64,000 nt of DNA from Combretum micranthum (taxonomy: Eukaryota; Streptophyta; Magnoliopsida; Myrtales; Combretaceae). Below, in pieces: positions 12,201 through 22,084 of this stretch. Under the pieces are notes generated by a model. That model did no database searches, was not told the origin of the DNA, and saw only the letters and a program-made list of their open reading frames with translations. Position 1 is the first letter of the stretch; the number at the start of each line of letters is the position of its first letter. The position numbers were made by a program, and so were the translations under genes. Location: positions 1,302,001 to 1,366,000 of the forward strand of contig JAMXBD010000113.1 of the NCBI GenBank assembly GCA_024138025.1, given 5' to 3'.

Positions 12201-13841
12201 AAAATCTATAACAGGATCCTAGTTGATGATTTGTGCATTCAGGGACTCTTCCCTTTCAAGGAAGTAGAATATTTAGAAGCAACTGGCTGGCAACATCCTT
12301 AAAGAAAAGGGTTTTCAGGCAATTTTTAACATAGTAAAAAAATGACACAAAATGAGAGTATGATGGAGGAAAAGCAAGATAAAAATTTTAAAAATTATGA
12401 AACATTACGGTTTATTCTCACTCTATAAATATATGACCATGGAAGGTATTTAGTCACTGAGGGCAAAAAAAATAGGCAAGCTTGTTTCTCTCAGGGACAG
12501 TAAGAAATATGTTGTGTCAAACTTCCAGATCCATATTGCTTGGATATGGCTATTAAAAATACCAAGAGAATATATTATACAAGCAGCAAACTTCTATCTC
12601 ATAAACCCAAAACCCCCACCTCTCTCTCTCTCTCTCTCTCCCCTGCCTTCCTCCTCTCCTCTAAACCCCGCTTCCATGCTCACCAAAAAGAACTATTTGA
12701 TGACACCAAACAAGCTAGATTTGCCATAGAGTAATCACCCATCTCCTTATTTCAAAAGGCCTACATTGCTTCAATACCTGTATGTCAGCCAGAACTCGCT
12801 CCCTCAATGCAAATGTTTCTCATCAGTGATATCACAACAATATGAACAAATTTTTGTTCCATTCTAACATGGCGAAATCTCAAAAGGCCATCTTTGATAT
12901 TCAGTATGTTCCCATTATTCTTCTTAGGGTATCTTATATTGAACATTTACAATTTTCAGTATCTTTTTTTTCATGGTTTTTTGCCATGAGTAACTGTGAT
13001 TGTGATATAGAATAATCTATGGGTTGAAAAAGACAAGGAAAATCTGCAGCAATTGTATATAAGCATAAGAATCTGAAAACTATGAAACCCAAGCATTTAT
13101 GGCACAATGTGGGATCATTGACAAGTAATAAAGCACAGCAGTGGACGCCAATAAATATTGCTCCTCTCAGATCAACGTACCTCAGCTTCAGCTTTTTGAA
13201 GATCTGAACATCTTCTTTCAAGTCTCTGCTTGTAAATTGATCCAGCTTTTCTGAGTTTTCTAGCTTTCTGAATAAGGGAACTAACTTGAGAGCCCAATGC
13301 ATCCAACCTAAAAAGAGAAAATAGATATTGAAGTCGAAAATTACCTTATTTGTAAGGTTGAAATATGGTGGATTGTATTATATCATATTAAGTGAAATTT
13401 GAAAGTACACGCCACCAAAAAAAAAAAAAAAAGAAAAAAAAGAAAACACAAGAAGAAGAAGAAGAAGAAACCATATATGTATTCACTTTAGCAACTTGAC
13501 AAGCATAGCAACACTACAACAGCCCAACAGTGTCAAGTTATTTATGAAAGGGAATGCACGTCCAGCACTGTAAATTCATCATCACCATGTCTGCCTAACA
13601 GTCTCGGGTTATTTGTCAAAAAAAGGAATAAAATCGACAGTGAATTTTAGTACAGAGCTGTTTGTATCCCCAGCACAATGAATTCTTCAGGCACAGAGAG
13701 CATGGTGGCATTAGATAATGATAAATCAAACACAAGCAAAAAAAGGGCTACCAAAATAATTATCAGTTTATCAGTAAAGGGAAATTACATAATCACAAGC
13801 TAGTGCCATCAATTACAATTGATTGTATTTATTCAAAAAAG

Positions 13842-13873
<32 letters not shown>

Positions 13874-16800
13874 CTCTATTATAACTTTATTACCTCATTG
13901 TTTATTAGTATCATAGTACAGTCTCCTAAGAACACAGAAAAATTCAGGAAGAATCGCATTACTTCCCCCTCCCCCTCTCTCATGCCACACAAATACTAAC
14001 TCTATTGAAGAACAAAGATATAAACCCTAATTGGATAAAAGGTTTTTTTTTTTTTTAAATTAAATGGAGGGAATTAGGGCTAGGTTACACACTCACCAGA
14101 GCTGAAGCTCCTAATTCCTCAAGCTTAAAGTTCCTTTAAACTTCCCTCATAGAAAGATAAGATGCAAGGGTAGTCAATACGAGCACCCAACTCCCTTTTA
14201 ATTACAATTTTATTACAAGACTTACTACATGGCAACTATGTGCCCTTTACCCCTAGGAGACTTATTATGCTAATTGTGACTTTCCACGTCTCCCCTTAGG
14301 TGCAAAAGAGCCTGAAATCCCTATAGATAGAGATCAGCTTCCTTAGATGACCCGGTGTACAGTTCTACATTTCTCAACTCACAAGAAGATGTTTGATGGT
14401 GAAAAAATGAAATTGTCGAAGTGACCTTAGCAACTCTAAATCAAGTCTTCCCCTGTTATCATATACTTAGTTCAGCTGGATGATTGATTATTATACCAGC
14501 TTCATAAGAATGATTTCTAATTTATAATGGTTGGCAATGCCACCTAGCCAAGATCTCAACCGCTTCCATTATCATATTCAGGTTAATTGTTCAAATACAC
14601 CAGGCCCTGAGCAGCATTAAACCCAAACTAGTGTACACGCATCACACAGAGACATAAGCAACAGTTGCAAATAACATTTCTCATCCTGTTCTCTTGAAGC
14701 TCCCTACTATTAAGCCACTACACTTCGACTTCGACATCATTTTGTAAGAACTAATATGTAGATAGCTTATGTGGCATAACTTATATAGCCTACAAACTAA
14801 TCCCTAGATAATGGGCCAATATTGCTAAGGGCAAGGAACCCAGATATTTTGGTTATAAGAATCCACAAATGCTGAGAAGATAGCACTCTAGTTGAGCAAG
14901 TTGACCAGAAGTTGATGCCAGGGAATAACATTGTATTGACAGCAGCTAGAGTGGAGGTTAACAACATATCACTATATCAGCAGGAGCAAGCGCTAACATG
15001 TGGATTTTCAATTAAAGAAAAATTACAAAATGACAGTTAGCTGAGAACCAACATAAGGCCTTTATGAGATCTTGAGTTAATTAACTAAGCCGAAATGCAT
15101 CCATAGCATATTCTCCTGATTCAAACTTTTACACAAGACAATTCAGCGGGGACAGTAGACATGCCAAAGAGCAAGCCTGCGTACACTACTTCCAGAGACA
15201 TCAAGACTAGGTAATTACCTAATAAAGATCTTATTAAGAAGATCAAAGATGAAATACAGATACAAGATCCACAGAAAAGTTAGTTGAGTACCTGGAATCG
15301 TGATTCTTAGCATCTTTGGTAACTCTCTTTTCCAAGTCATCAAATGCCTTCAATAGGCTATGTAAAGCTTCAATTATCATTTCCAACTGCTTTATGTGCT
15401 CTCTTTCTTTTACTTCACCCAATGATAAAGAATCCTCCTTCTCCTGCAACAGAGTCAGAAGCATCTTTTTCTCATCAGATGTTTTCATTAGCTCCTGCAT
15501 TGTTGACTCAAGCTCTTGTTCTAGTCTTCTCAATTCCAGCTGGTATGATTCATTCTCCTTAAGTGCCTGAGATAATGCGCTTTTAGCAACTTCTGCTTCT
15601 CCCCTTGATTCTGAAATTAATTTGCACTTCAAGTTTAACTCATTTTTCAACTTCCCCAGCTCTTGAGCAGCAATGTCCAAATTTTCTGTCTCCGTTTCCA
15701 ATTTGCTTCTCATTTCTTGAGCTAACTTCTCCTTCTCTTCAATGTATTTTGCCAACTGAAATATCTGTTGCTTTAAATCGGAATTCGCCATAATCATAAG
15801 TTCCAGTGATTTTTCCTTTTCCATGAAGTCTTCTTTAAGTATAACATTAAGTTTGATTTCATTGATATATTTGTCATTCAAGTCACTTGCCTTCTTTCCT
15901 GCATCCTTCAAAGTTTCTGCATATAAAACCGCAGTAAGCTCCTGCAACAGAACATATTCTATTTCCATATCTTCAATTTCATACTTAGCAGCATGTTTAG
16001 AATTCAGAACAATTCCATCATGATTAGTATTCAAATCAACTTGTGCAGTATCAGATTTTGCATGCATATCTCGAGAGATGCAAGCAATATGTGTTACAGC
16101 ATCTTGGAGAAGGGATTGATACACATATTCACATACTGAAGCTTGAAAGCATGCATCTTCCATGTCAGACTGAAGTTTCTCAATCATAGCCAGTGAGCTT
16201 TCCTCCCTCGAAGAATGACAATCCATTTCCTTTGAAGTGTCAGAAACTAGAGATAAAAGGCAATTAATCTCATTTTTCTTGTCATCGAGAACACACTGAA
16301 GTTGACGGTTTTCAGTGACAAGCGCTTCTAGTTGCTCTTTTTTACTGCCAAAACTTCCACAAAATGCTGTGATTCTCTCACTTTCAGCAATTACATCATT
16401 CAACTTTAAGATGACCTCTGGTATTTTTTTCTTCAAGCAATCAAAATCCCTTTCCTTCTTTAAAGGCAATGAAGACCCTTTCTCCTTTAAATATTCTGCC
16501 TTGAGTTTAAAAATCTGCTCAGTTTTCTCCTGCACCTCAGACTCATGGTTTCTTTTCATTTTGATCATTTCATTCTTAAAATAATCAATAAGTGCATCTT
16601 TTTCAAGTGTGACAACTGTCCAGGTTCCAAGGTTTCAGGATTTTTGATAACTACCTCATGCTTCCCATTACACTCTGAAGGTGATGCAATATGGTTGCCA
16701 GATAACCTGTGATGGATATGGTCAATTATTTTATTGTTAGCACCTTCTTCACCAGCATCCAGGGATTTGTAGGAAATTAGCTGCCCAACATCGGGAACAG

Positions 16801-17686
16801 ACAGTAATTTAGTTAATGCTTCCAATTCTTTGCGTAGACAAAAAAATTCTTGTATCTTCTTCAAATCCATGCTTTCTTTACGATAAAATTGAGAATTTAG
16901 ATCCTGAATGGTCCTCCCAAAATCTTCAAAGATACCTTTGATACAGTTAGTAATCACCATATCCTTAATCGCTGATTGAAGTTTCCATTCCTGCTGAATC
17001 TCAGATAGATCTAACTTAGGGCCAATGATGTCCTCCACCCAGTCAAAGATTGGATATATCACATTTTCCACGTTGTGAATTGCTTTATCAATATTTAACC
17101 AAATTTCAGATTCATTTTCCAGCAGTAAACCACTCAGGCCCACCAACTCAGAACCTGAAATGCATTTCCTACTCCTACCTGACTTTTCATATCTAATGCT
17201 GTCTATCTCACTCCTGAGATTCTTGAATTGCTCTTTAGCTTTATGCCTGGAAAATGAAGGAATGTCTCTATCTAGACCATGCTGAAGTAAAGGCTTCGAA
17301 AGGCCTGACTGATATCTACATGCCAGGGTTGCCATATTATCATGGGAAGCTGCGGAACCTAAGATTTCATTGCTACTGCACACAGTGCAGGTTTGTAACA
17401 ATTCCTTTATTCCAACCAACTCCAATTCTTTCTGTGCAATCTTTTCGGATGCCTCTTGTTCAACTGCACCAACCATACCCCTGATGACAGAATCACTAAC
17501 CATTCTCGAGATAACAAGCCCATCATTAATATCTTGAAGATAGGAATCCAGAGACTCAAGGACATCCACACCAGGGTTTTCATTCTCATGGGCATTGCTT
17601 TCATGAAGTTGAAGCAGCTTATCACCACAGGAGACACCATTGTCCATGATTCTTCCATTGCCATATTGTGGGTTCTCCAAAGCCAT
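6145..17686 (-). CDS. WAP: WPP domain-associated protein (WAP-like), long coiled coil, frame broken twice
   Basis: Whole coding span of the only host gene recognised. The family was described from tomato as a Golgi-associated coiled-coil partner of the WPP-domain protein MAF1; Arabidopsis homologues were annotated as myosin heavy chain-related. Coding exons are 17686-15292, 13307-13181, 8702-8606 and 6207-6145, all with GT donors and AG acceptors. Followed through the breaks, the product is about 890 residues, the family's usual size. It has a conserved N-terminal block with [13 protein letters not shown] (residues 60-72), a Glu/Lys/Leu-rich coiled coil over roughly residues 360-790, and a conserved C terminus ([14 protein letters not shown], then [14 protein letters not shown]). 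I chose the ATG of MALENPQ because an in-frame AG acceptor lies just upstream and no earlier ATG is in frame. A one-base loss at 16598-16603 ends the frame after 363 native plus 10 aberrant residues, and exon 3 has a second shift. Identification is from memory of the family, not from a search. Confidence 0.8.
6208..8605 (-). other. WAP-like intron 3, about 2.4 kb
   Basis: GT donor at 8605-8604 and AG acceptor at 6209-6208. It holds an (AC)n run at about 6934-6950 and a (GT)n run at about 8523-8541. Several short open frames near 8329-8861 arise from low-complexity DNA or overlap exon 3. No other gene is seen. Confidence 0.75.
8606..8702 (-). CDS. WAP: WAP-like coding exon 3 (frame-disrupted)
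   Basis: Exon of 97 bp between the acceptor TTATTCAG|GTTGATC and the consensus donor GGA|GTAAGT (8606/8605). It enters in phase 0 as VDLL and must leave in phase 0, because exon 4 begins ATT ATG GAG in frame. 97 is not divisible by three. Read straight through, the frame hits TGA after [13 protein letters not shown]. The conserved family segment [20 protein letters not shown] and VLQHYPG lies in the +1 frame. From memory the family has about five more bases between VDLL and DTL, which would give 102 bp. No alternative AG or GT nearby repairs the phase. Confidence 0.8.
11002..11220 (-). other. Unrecognised exon-like open stretch inside WAP intron
   Basis: On the minus strand 72 codons are open from just after a TAG at 11223-11221 down to TGA at 11004-11002. 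The translation includes [16 protein letters not shown] and [19 protein letters not shown], with varied, charged, protein-like composition unlike the surrounding intron. There is no ATG at the start, but an AG just upstream could serve as an acceptor. I do not recognise the protein. It could be a captured gene fragment, an unrelated pseudo-exon or chance. Confidence 0.25.
12619..12641. repeat. (TC)n microsatellite
   Basis: Simple TC run inside WAP intron 2. Confidence 0.95.
13181..13307 (-). CDS. WAP: WAP-like coding exon 2
   Basis: Exon of 127 bp between the acceptor TTTTTAG| (13309-13308) and the donor GAG|GTACGT (13181/13180). One base completes the arginine codon begun in exon 1, then 42 codons follow: [20 protein letters not shown], then [21 protein letters not shown]. 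It ends in phase 0. The sequence continues the basic, helical C-terminal part of the family. An overlapping open frame with a start at 13302 is a shadow in another frame. Confidence 0.85.
13308..15291 (-). other. WAP-like intron 1 of the coding region, about 2.0 kb
   Basis: GT donor at 15291-15290 and AG acceptor at 13309-13308. It includes an A-rich tract near 13411-13445 followed by (GAA)n at about 13450-13469, and (TA)n at about 13842-13868. Nothing else is recognised. Confidence 0.75.
13842..13868. repeat. (TA)n microsatellite
   Basis: Simple TA run inside WAP intron 1. Confidence 0.95.
15292..17686 (-). CDS. WAP: WAP-like coding exon 1 (with internal frameshift)
   Basis: A single long exon of 2395 bp. 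From ATG at 17686 it reads open for 363 codons to HLKK, then shifts: the minus-strand AAAAAGATGCA near 16598-16603 lacks one base compared with what the next frame needs, and a stop follows at 16565-16567. From there the other frame continues ([13 protein letters not shown], then [15 protein letters not shown]) without a stop to the donor CCAG|GTACTC at 15292/15291. With one base restored the exon would be 2396 bp and end in phase 2, exactly what exon 2 requires. The second half is rich in E, K, L and Q and is a strong coiled-coil candidate. Several antisense open frames here are shadows. Confidence 0.85.
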
Positions 17687-17717
17687 TTGAAAACCCACTT
17701 TTTCTGATATATAAGCA

Positions 17718-20104
17718 ACTGAAATCAAAATGAGTTAACTAATGAATGAGAATAAATATATCATAAATATAACTACCATTCAAGAAAATGAGTCAAGTAC
17801 GGTAACTTTTCCATCACTATCAAACCTGGATACTCGGAAAAAGTTTTCATTTATGGTGCATTTGTTTCTTGGAGAACAATCTCCAAGATTTTAAGACATT
17901 TGTTAGTATTGCAATCAGTATTAGTTGCAGTTACTAGTAGTTTTAGGGATAAGTGAGGGCAGGTAGTGATAGTTGGAAAATGCCAGCCAATATTAGAGCT
18001 TGGTTACTATCGATAATGAAGAGAAAGAGAAGAAGATAAGAAAGGGAAAGGGGGAAAAAAAATATTTCCTTCAACTAATCGTCAGCCATCCACCACAATC
18101 TTCCTCTCCTATCATCCACCACTAAAAGCCACACATCACAAAAATGTTTCACACATACCATTACAGTATTTGACAATTGCTAAAAATAAATTATAATAAC
18201 TGTGAGAACAGGGAAGTTTTCTTTACAAAAACAGAAATGTGTCCTTGGTGAGAGATAAAATCCATTTAGCCAGTGTGATTCGAATTTCAGAAAGCATTTT
18301 ATGTGAATTACTGCCGCTCTTAATGCTGCCACGATATGCACCTATCTTTTGTGCTAAACAACTTGTACCTTCTTACTGTTATACCAAAAAAGAAAAAAAA
18401 AAAAAACAGAGACTCCAGAGAAAGGACTATTGTGAATATTAGATCTCAATATTACCACACCTCACCCACCATTATCCCCAGTACTCGTCGAATTTAAATT
18501 GTATATGGACATTTTATGTCTATTCATCTCCACTCGCTTTCCCTTTGCTTATTTTCCATATTCAAAGCAACTAAGAAATATGCAAATTGTTATCTTTGAA
18601 AGCTCTACCAATGTTGCTTTTCACGTTTCTATACCATGAAGACCCAACTCATTTACAATTTGGATAATTGCCTGGGTAAATCTCATCCCCCAACAATATA
18701 ATTTCAAATCATATTATTCTTTTATTTTTTTTATAACTATCCTAATTGTATTCCTCTAGTACTATTTTATCTTGCCTGCTCATATTACTCAAGTTGACCA
18801 TAAAGTGGCTAGAAGGCAAACTGCATACTTGCCCCAAAATAAAAACAAAGGCCAACTATGTGTCGCGATGGCCATTCTTTCCTCTGGACTCATGGAATTT
18901 GGTAATGGTTTGGTTTTCACTAAAAGTCTTGATTTATTTTCTTCACCATACAAGGTCATTTTTTGTAAAGGCTATCAAATTCCTTTGCTGTACACATGTA
19001 ATAAAAGACATTATCAACTATTGGGATGTACCTCCAGTTCATGCTGTTTCTTAATTAGGCTCAACAAATCTTTTTTCCTTATCCGTCCAAAGCTCATCTG
19101 AGTTCTTTTACCAAAACACTGCTTATGCATGATGCATTGAATTCTATAAATAAAAATTTATCATATCATCATGTGGTTTACACACTTGCATCTCCTATAA
19201 TGAAATGCCCATAAATAATCATAAATGCCAAACCCTTAACAGTACAATAAAATCTACAATGACAGACATTCAAAAGCATTTTTCCTAATTCGAATGGTCA
19301 TATATTGCCTAATTCACAATGGGAAGAATTAGCATTACCTTATTCACTTAGATAATCAAAGTCCCCAAATATGAATAACTTTCCCACAGAATAGATTCAA
19401 TCTTATGTGTAGAATCTAGAAGTTTTGCACACATGCATAAACCAAAAAAGGGCTGATTAAATTATCAAGATAAAATCAAAAGCCACATTTTTTGGATTAG
19501 GCATAAAGAAAGAACGTGTTTAAACTTTAATGATATTCAAAATAATTTATTAGATAAAAAAATGAAATGTAGGAAGAAACAGACAAGAAAGCTTATCCGG
19601 ATAAAAAAAAAAAAAACACCCGCAAAACAAAGAGCCTACGAATTTCAACCTTAAAAGCATGTGCGAATCTATTTCCATGATCTTTTTCACTGCTAGACAT
19701 TGGACACACATGACAGAATTATTCAAACTACAACAATAGAAACAAAATCCAAGACAAACCCAACGGTGAAGCAATAAAAAAGCAATTAATTACCTATCAC
19801 TTCAATAATTTTCTTTACATAACAAAATTCTTGTTTACACATACGCACGCACGCACAGCCCGTTGCAAGCAAACTAGTGGTATAGCAACCAAAAGCCATA
19901 TAATCACAAGCAGCTTAAATTTCAAGCCATCAACACTGCTCAATTTTCACTTAATCATTCGTCCAAAAAAGACCTAAAAACTTGAGCTGATCAGAAAACT
20001 AAGCTCAAATTATAGTAGCTAACACTTCAATACAATAAATTGAAGCCACAAAAAGCAACAAGGAACTGCAAAAAAAAAAAAAAAAAAAGTAGAACCCACT
20101 CACC
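17718..20104 (-). other. Probable 5' UTR intron of the WAP-like gene
   Basis: The coding exon is preceded by possible acceptors TTTCAG| (exon from 17718) and TATCAG| (exon from 17703). About 2.4 kb upstream lie two donor-like sites on the minus strand, GTGAGTGGG near 20104 and GTAG|GTGAGTGC near 20178. The span has no coding-like minus-strand open frame with family similarity, so I infer a leader intron. RNA evidence would decide. Confidence 0.5.
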
Positions 20105-20260
20105 AGTGAAGAAGACTAACGAGAGAGAATCATGCGAAACGGATTACTAGTCAACAAAAGTAGTGAAAATGCACTCACCTACGGCAGATTATGCTTAGGA
20201 AGTAAGTAAATTGTGTTTTGACTGTTAGGAATTTGGACTAGGGTTTTTTTTACCGGGACA
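20105..20260 (-). promoter_or_regulatory. Probable first (non-coding) exon and start region of the WAP-like gene
   Basis: Between about 20260 and 20105 on the minus strand is a TC-rich leader-like segment that ends at consensus donors (GTGAGTGC after 20178, or GTGAGTGGG after 20105). It contains only a very short upstream ATG frame (MILSR then stop). The transcription start is not visible directly; the limit near 20260 is a guess from composition. Confidence 0.35.
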
Positions 20261-20309
20261 AGAAAAAACAAAAAGCTAAAAAAAAGATAAAAATGAAAGA
20301 TTTGGAGCG

Positions 20310-20605
20310 GGGAGGTATTGGTCGTGGATTGCACACCGTTTTTTCCGCATATTTACGGTTTTTTGCCACGGCTGACTTGGCCCGCACTGCTGTCCATTCG
20401 GTCGGCGGTAGTTGAGCTTGGTATTGGTTGTTTTATTACTGAAATTACGTTATTACCCTGAACTTTGAAGCTCGACAATCTGAATGTTGCGTGGCTAAAA
20501 AAATAATTTTCCATTTGCAATGGCTCCCTATTTGGAATAGCCGTTGTAGTGAAAAAGCGAAATAAGGCACAAGCACGGGCCGTTGGGGTTAGATAGCACA
20601 AATAT
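20310..20605. repeat. Block upstream of WAP shared with the tandem gag units
   Basis: This ~300-bp block, directly upstream of the inferred WAP start, is clearly related in the same orientation to 52780-53070 and to 28830-29033 plus 50965-50995. Shared landmarks in order are GTAGTTGAGCTT, TATTACTGAAATTACG (ATCACTAAAATTACG in unit 2), GTGGCTAAAAAA, TTTGGAATAGCC (TATGGAATATCC) and GCACGGGCCGTTGGGGTTAGAT. The WAP-side copy is richer in G and C; the distal copies show many C-to-T and G-to-A type differences, as expected of methylated repeats. Either an element fragment landed in the promoter or the element carries a promoter-derived fragment. Confidence 0.65.
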
Positions 20606-22084
20606 ATAATCACTATTAAAAATGTATGATATTAAATAATTGATTTATGTTATAGCTGTATTTATTTATGTTATATTATAAGTTTTATATTATATGTTAT
20701 TTTCATATTCTATAATCTTGTTTTAGTTGTCATTCTCATTGAAGGGGTTGATAAATTAAAAAATCACAATGCTATCAAAATACTTTCATGAAAGATCAAA
20801 CAGAATATAAAGTGAATAACATATTACCTCTTGTCTAGAATAGTGAATCTGTAAAATGAAACACATGTTTACCATTGTTTCAAAAAAAATTACATAAATA
20901 TAAATTTTATGAAAATAATTACCAAATTATTATTCATATGTGGCATATTAGAAAAATGATATTGAAATTTCTACATGTATCGCACTTAAAAAACGCAATA
21001 TAGCAACCTACTAAATAAAACTTATGCCAAAAACAATATTGCATGTGAACACTGTGATATATAATTTTAAGGAATAGCGCATTATTAATGTGTGATACAG
21101 TGGTCAATGTGTCATTTGGTTCTATGAAAATTTTGTTTATGATCGGACAAAATGAAAAGGATCTAACACAAAGGTTACAGTAAAACAAAATAAAAAGAAT
21201 TGCATATGGAAATATAAAAATTTAAAAAAAATGAAAGGTTGTTGAGCATGTAAATGACATGATTTGACTAAAGTAAGCCAAATGAAAAGAATCTGACACA
21301 AAGTTAAAGAGACTAATTTAATGTAGAGAGAGAGAGAGAGAGATAGAAAGCTCTAATGTATTGTTAGACTTTTATTGATACGCTATTTTCTTATTTTAAT
21401 CTTTTTTCTCAAGAGAGATAGCCTTACCTTTACTTATGTCGCATGTACATGTTGCGGTACGCAAATATCTCACTTTGAAAATGTTACATAACGATTGTAT
21501 TTATGTAATTTTTCAATTAGTATTTCCATAATTTTTCTAAAATGGGTTGGTAAATAAGAAATTATCTCGAGTCTGTAACTATATAACTTCTCTATATGTC
21601 ACTAGTGTGTTCGAGCTCATTAAGACTACCTACTCCTTCTCTCTATCTTCTCACTCTTAGTCATTCCTTGTATACGCTTCCATGTTACTCCTCTAAGGCC
21701 ACATATAGCATCAAAACGCATACTGCATGAACGTAACCACTATAATTGGATCCACTTTACAACATTTTGGCAAACTCTATTAGGGATAGAAGAAGTTGAC
21801 AACTTATCAATAGCACCCACAAGGAAAAAGACAACTGACTCTTTTGATGGCAACAACTGAGAGCATGAGACCAATATAGAGAATGATGATCAAATCATAC
21901 CAACATTTGAGGATTCCAATCCTACTACTAGTGCACAAAACAATATCGTTAACAATGAACAGATGATGCTTAAGATGTAAGAAAATATATAAGCTTTGAA
22001 CCAATTCATAGTAATGATGACTCATTAATGCATGTTATGGGCACCTTTACTATTGAACATTAACATATGGTTTTCTCGAATCCT
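20606..22084 (+). mobile_element. Left part of an old gag-bearing retroelement and flank
   Basis: The right portion (about 21640-22084) reads like the start of a retroelement interior and continues across the solo LTR into 26104 onward: the 5-bp duplicate ATCCT marks the break. The rest (20606-21640) is AT-rich with a (GA)n run at about 21325-21343 and no recognised gene. I could not find this element's own LTR edge or primer-binding site. Confidence 0.45.

Larger units (their letters stand above)
8703..13180 (-). other. WAP-like intron 2, about 4.5 kb
   Basis: Bounded by GTACGT at 13180 and AG at 8703-8704. It contains an A run at 9296-9317, a (TC)n run at about 12619-12641 and a less AT-rich core at about 10.7-12.1 kb. 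That core carries an exon-like minus-strand open stretch (11002-11220) and a second exon-like stretch ending in CAGCAG|GTATGT near 10813. Both may be remnants of an inserted element or gene fragment. No transposon terminus was recognised. Confidence 0.6.

Noticed and set aside
15316..16584. Several plus-strand open frames of 60-90 codons
   Set aside because: They are antisense shadows of the long WAP-like exon, whose minus-strand reading has clear family motifs.
16565..16604. An intron instead of a frameshift between the two halves of the WAP exon
   Set aside because: The two frames abut with no room for an intron, and one base explains the whole change including the exit phase.
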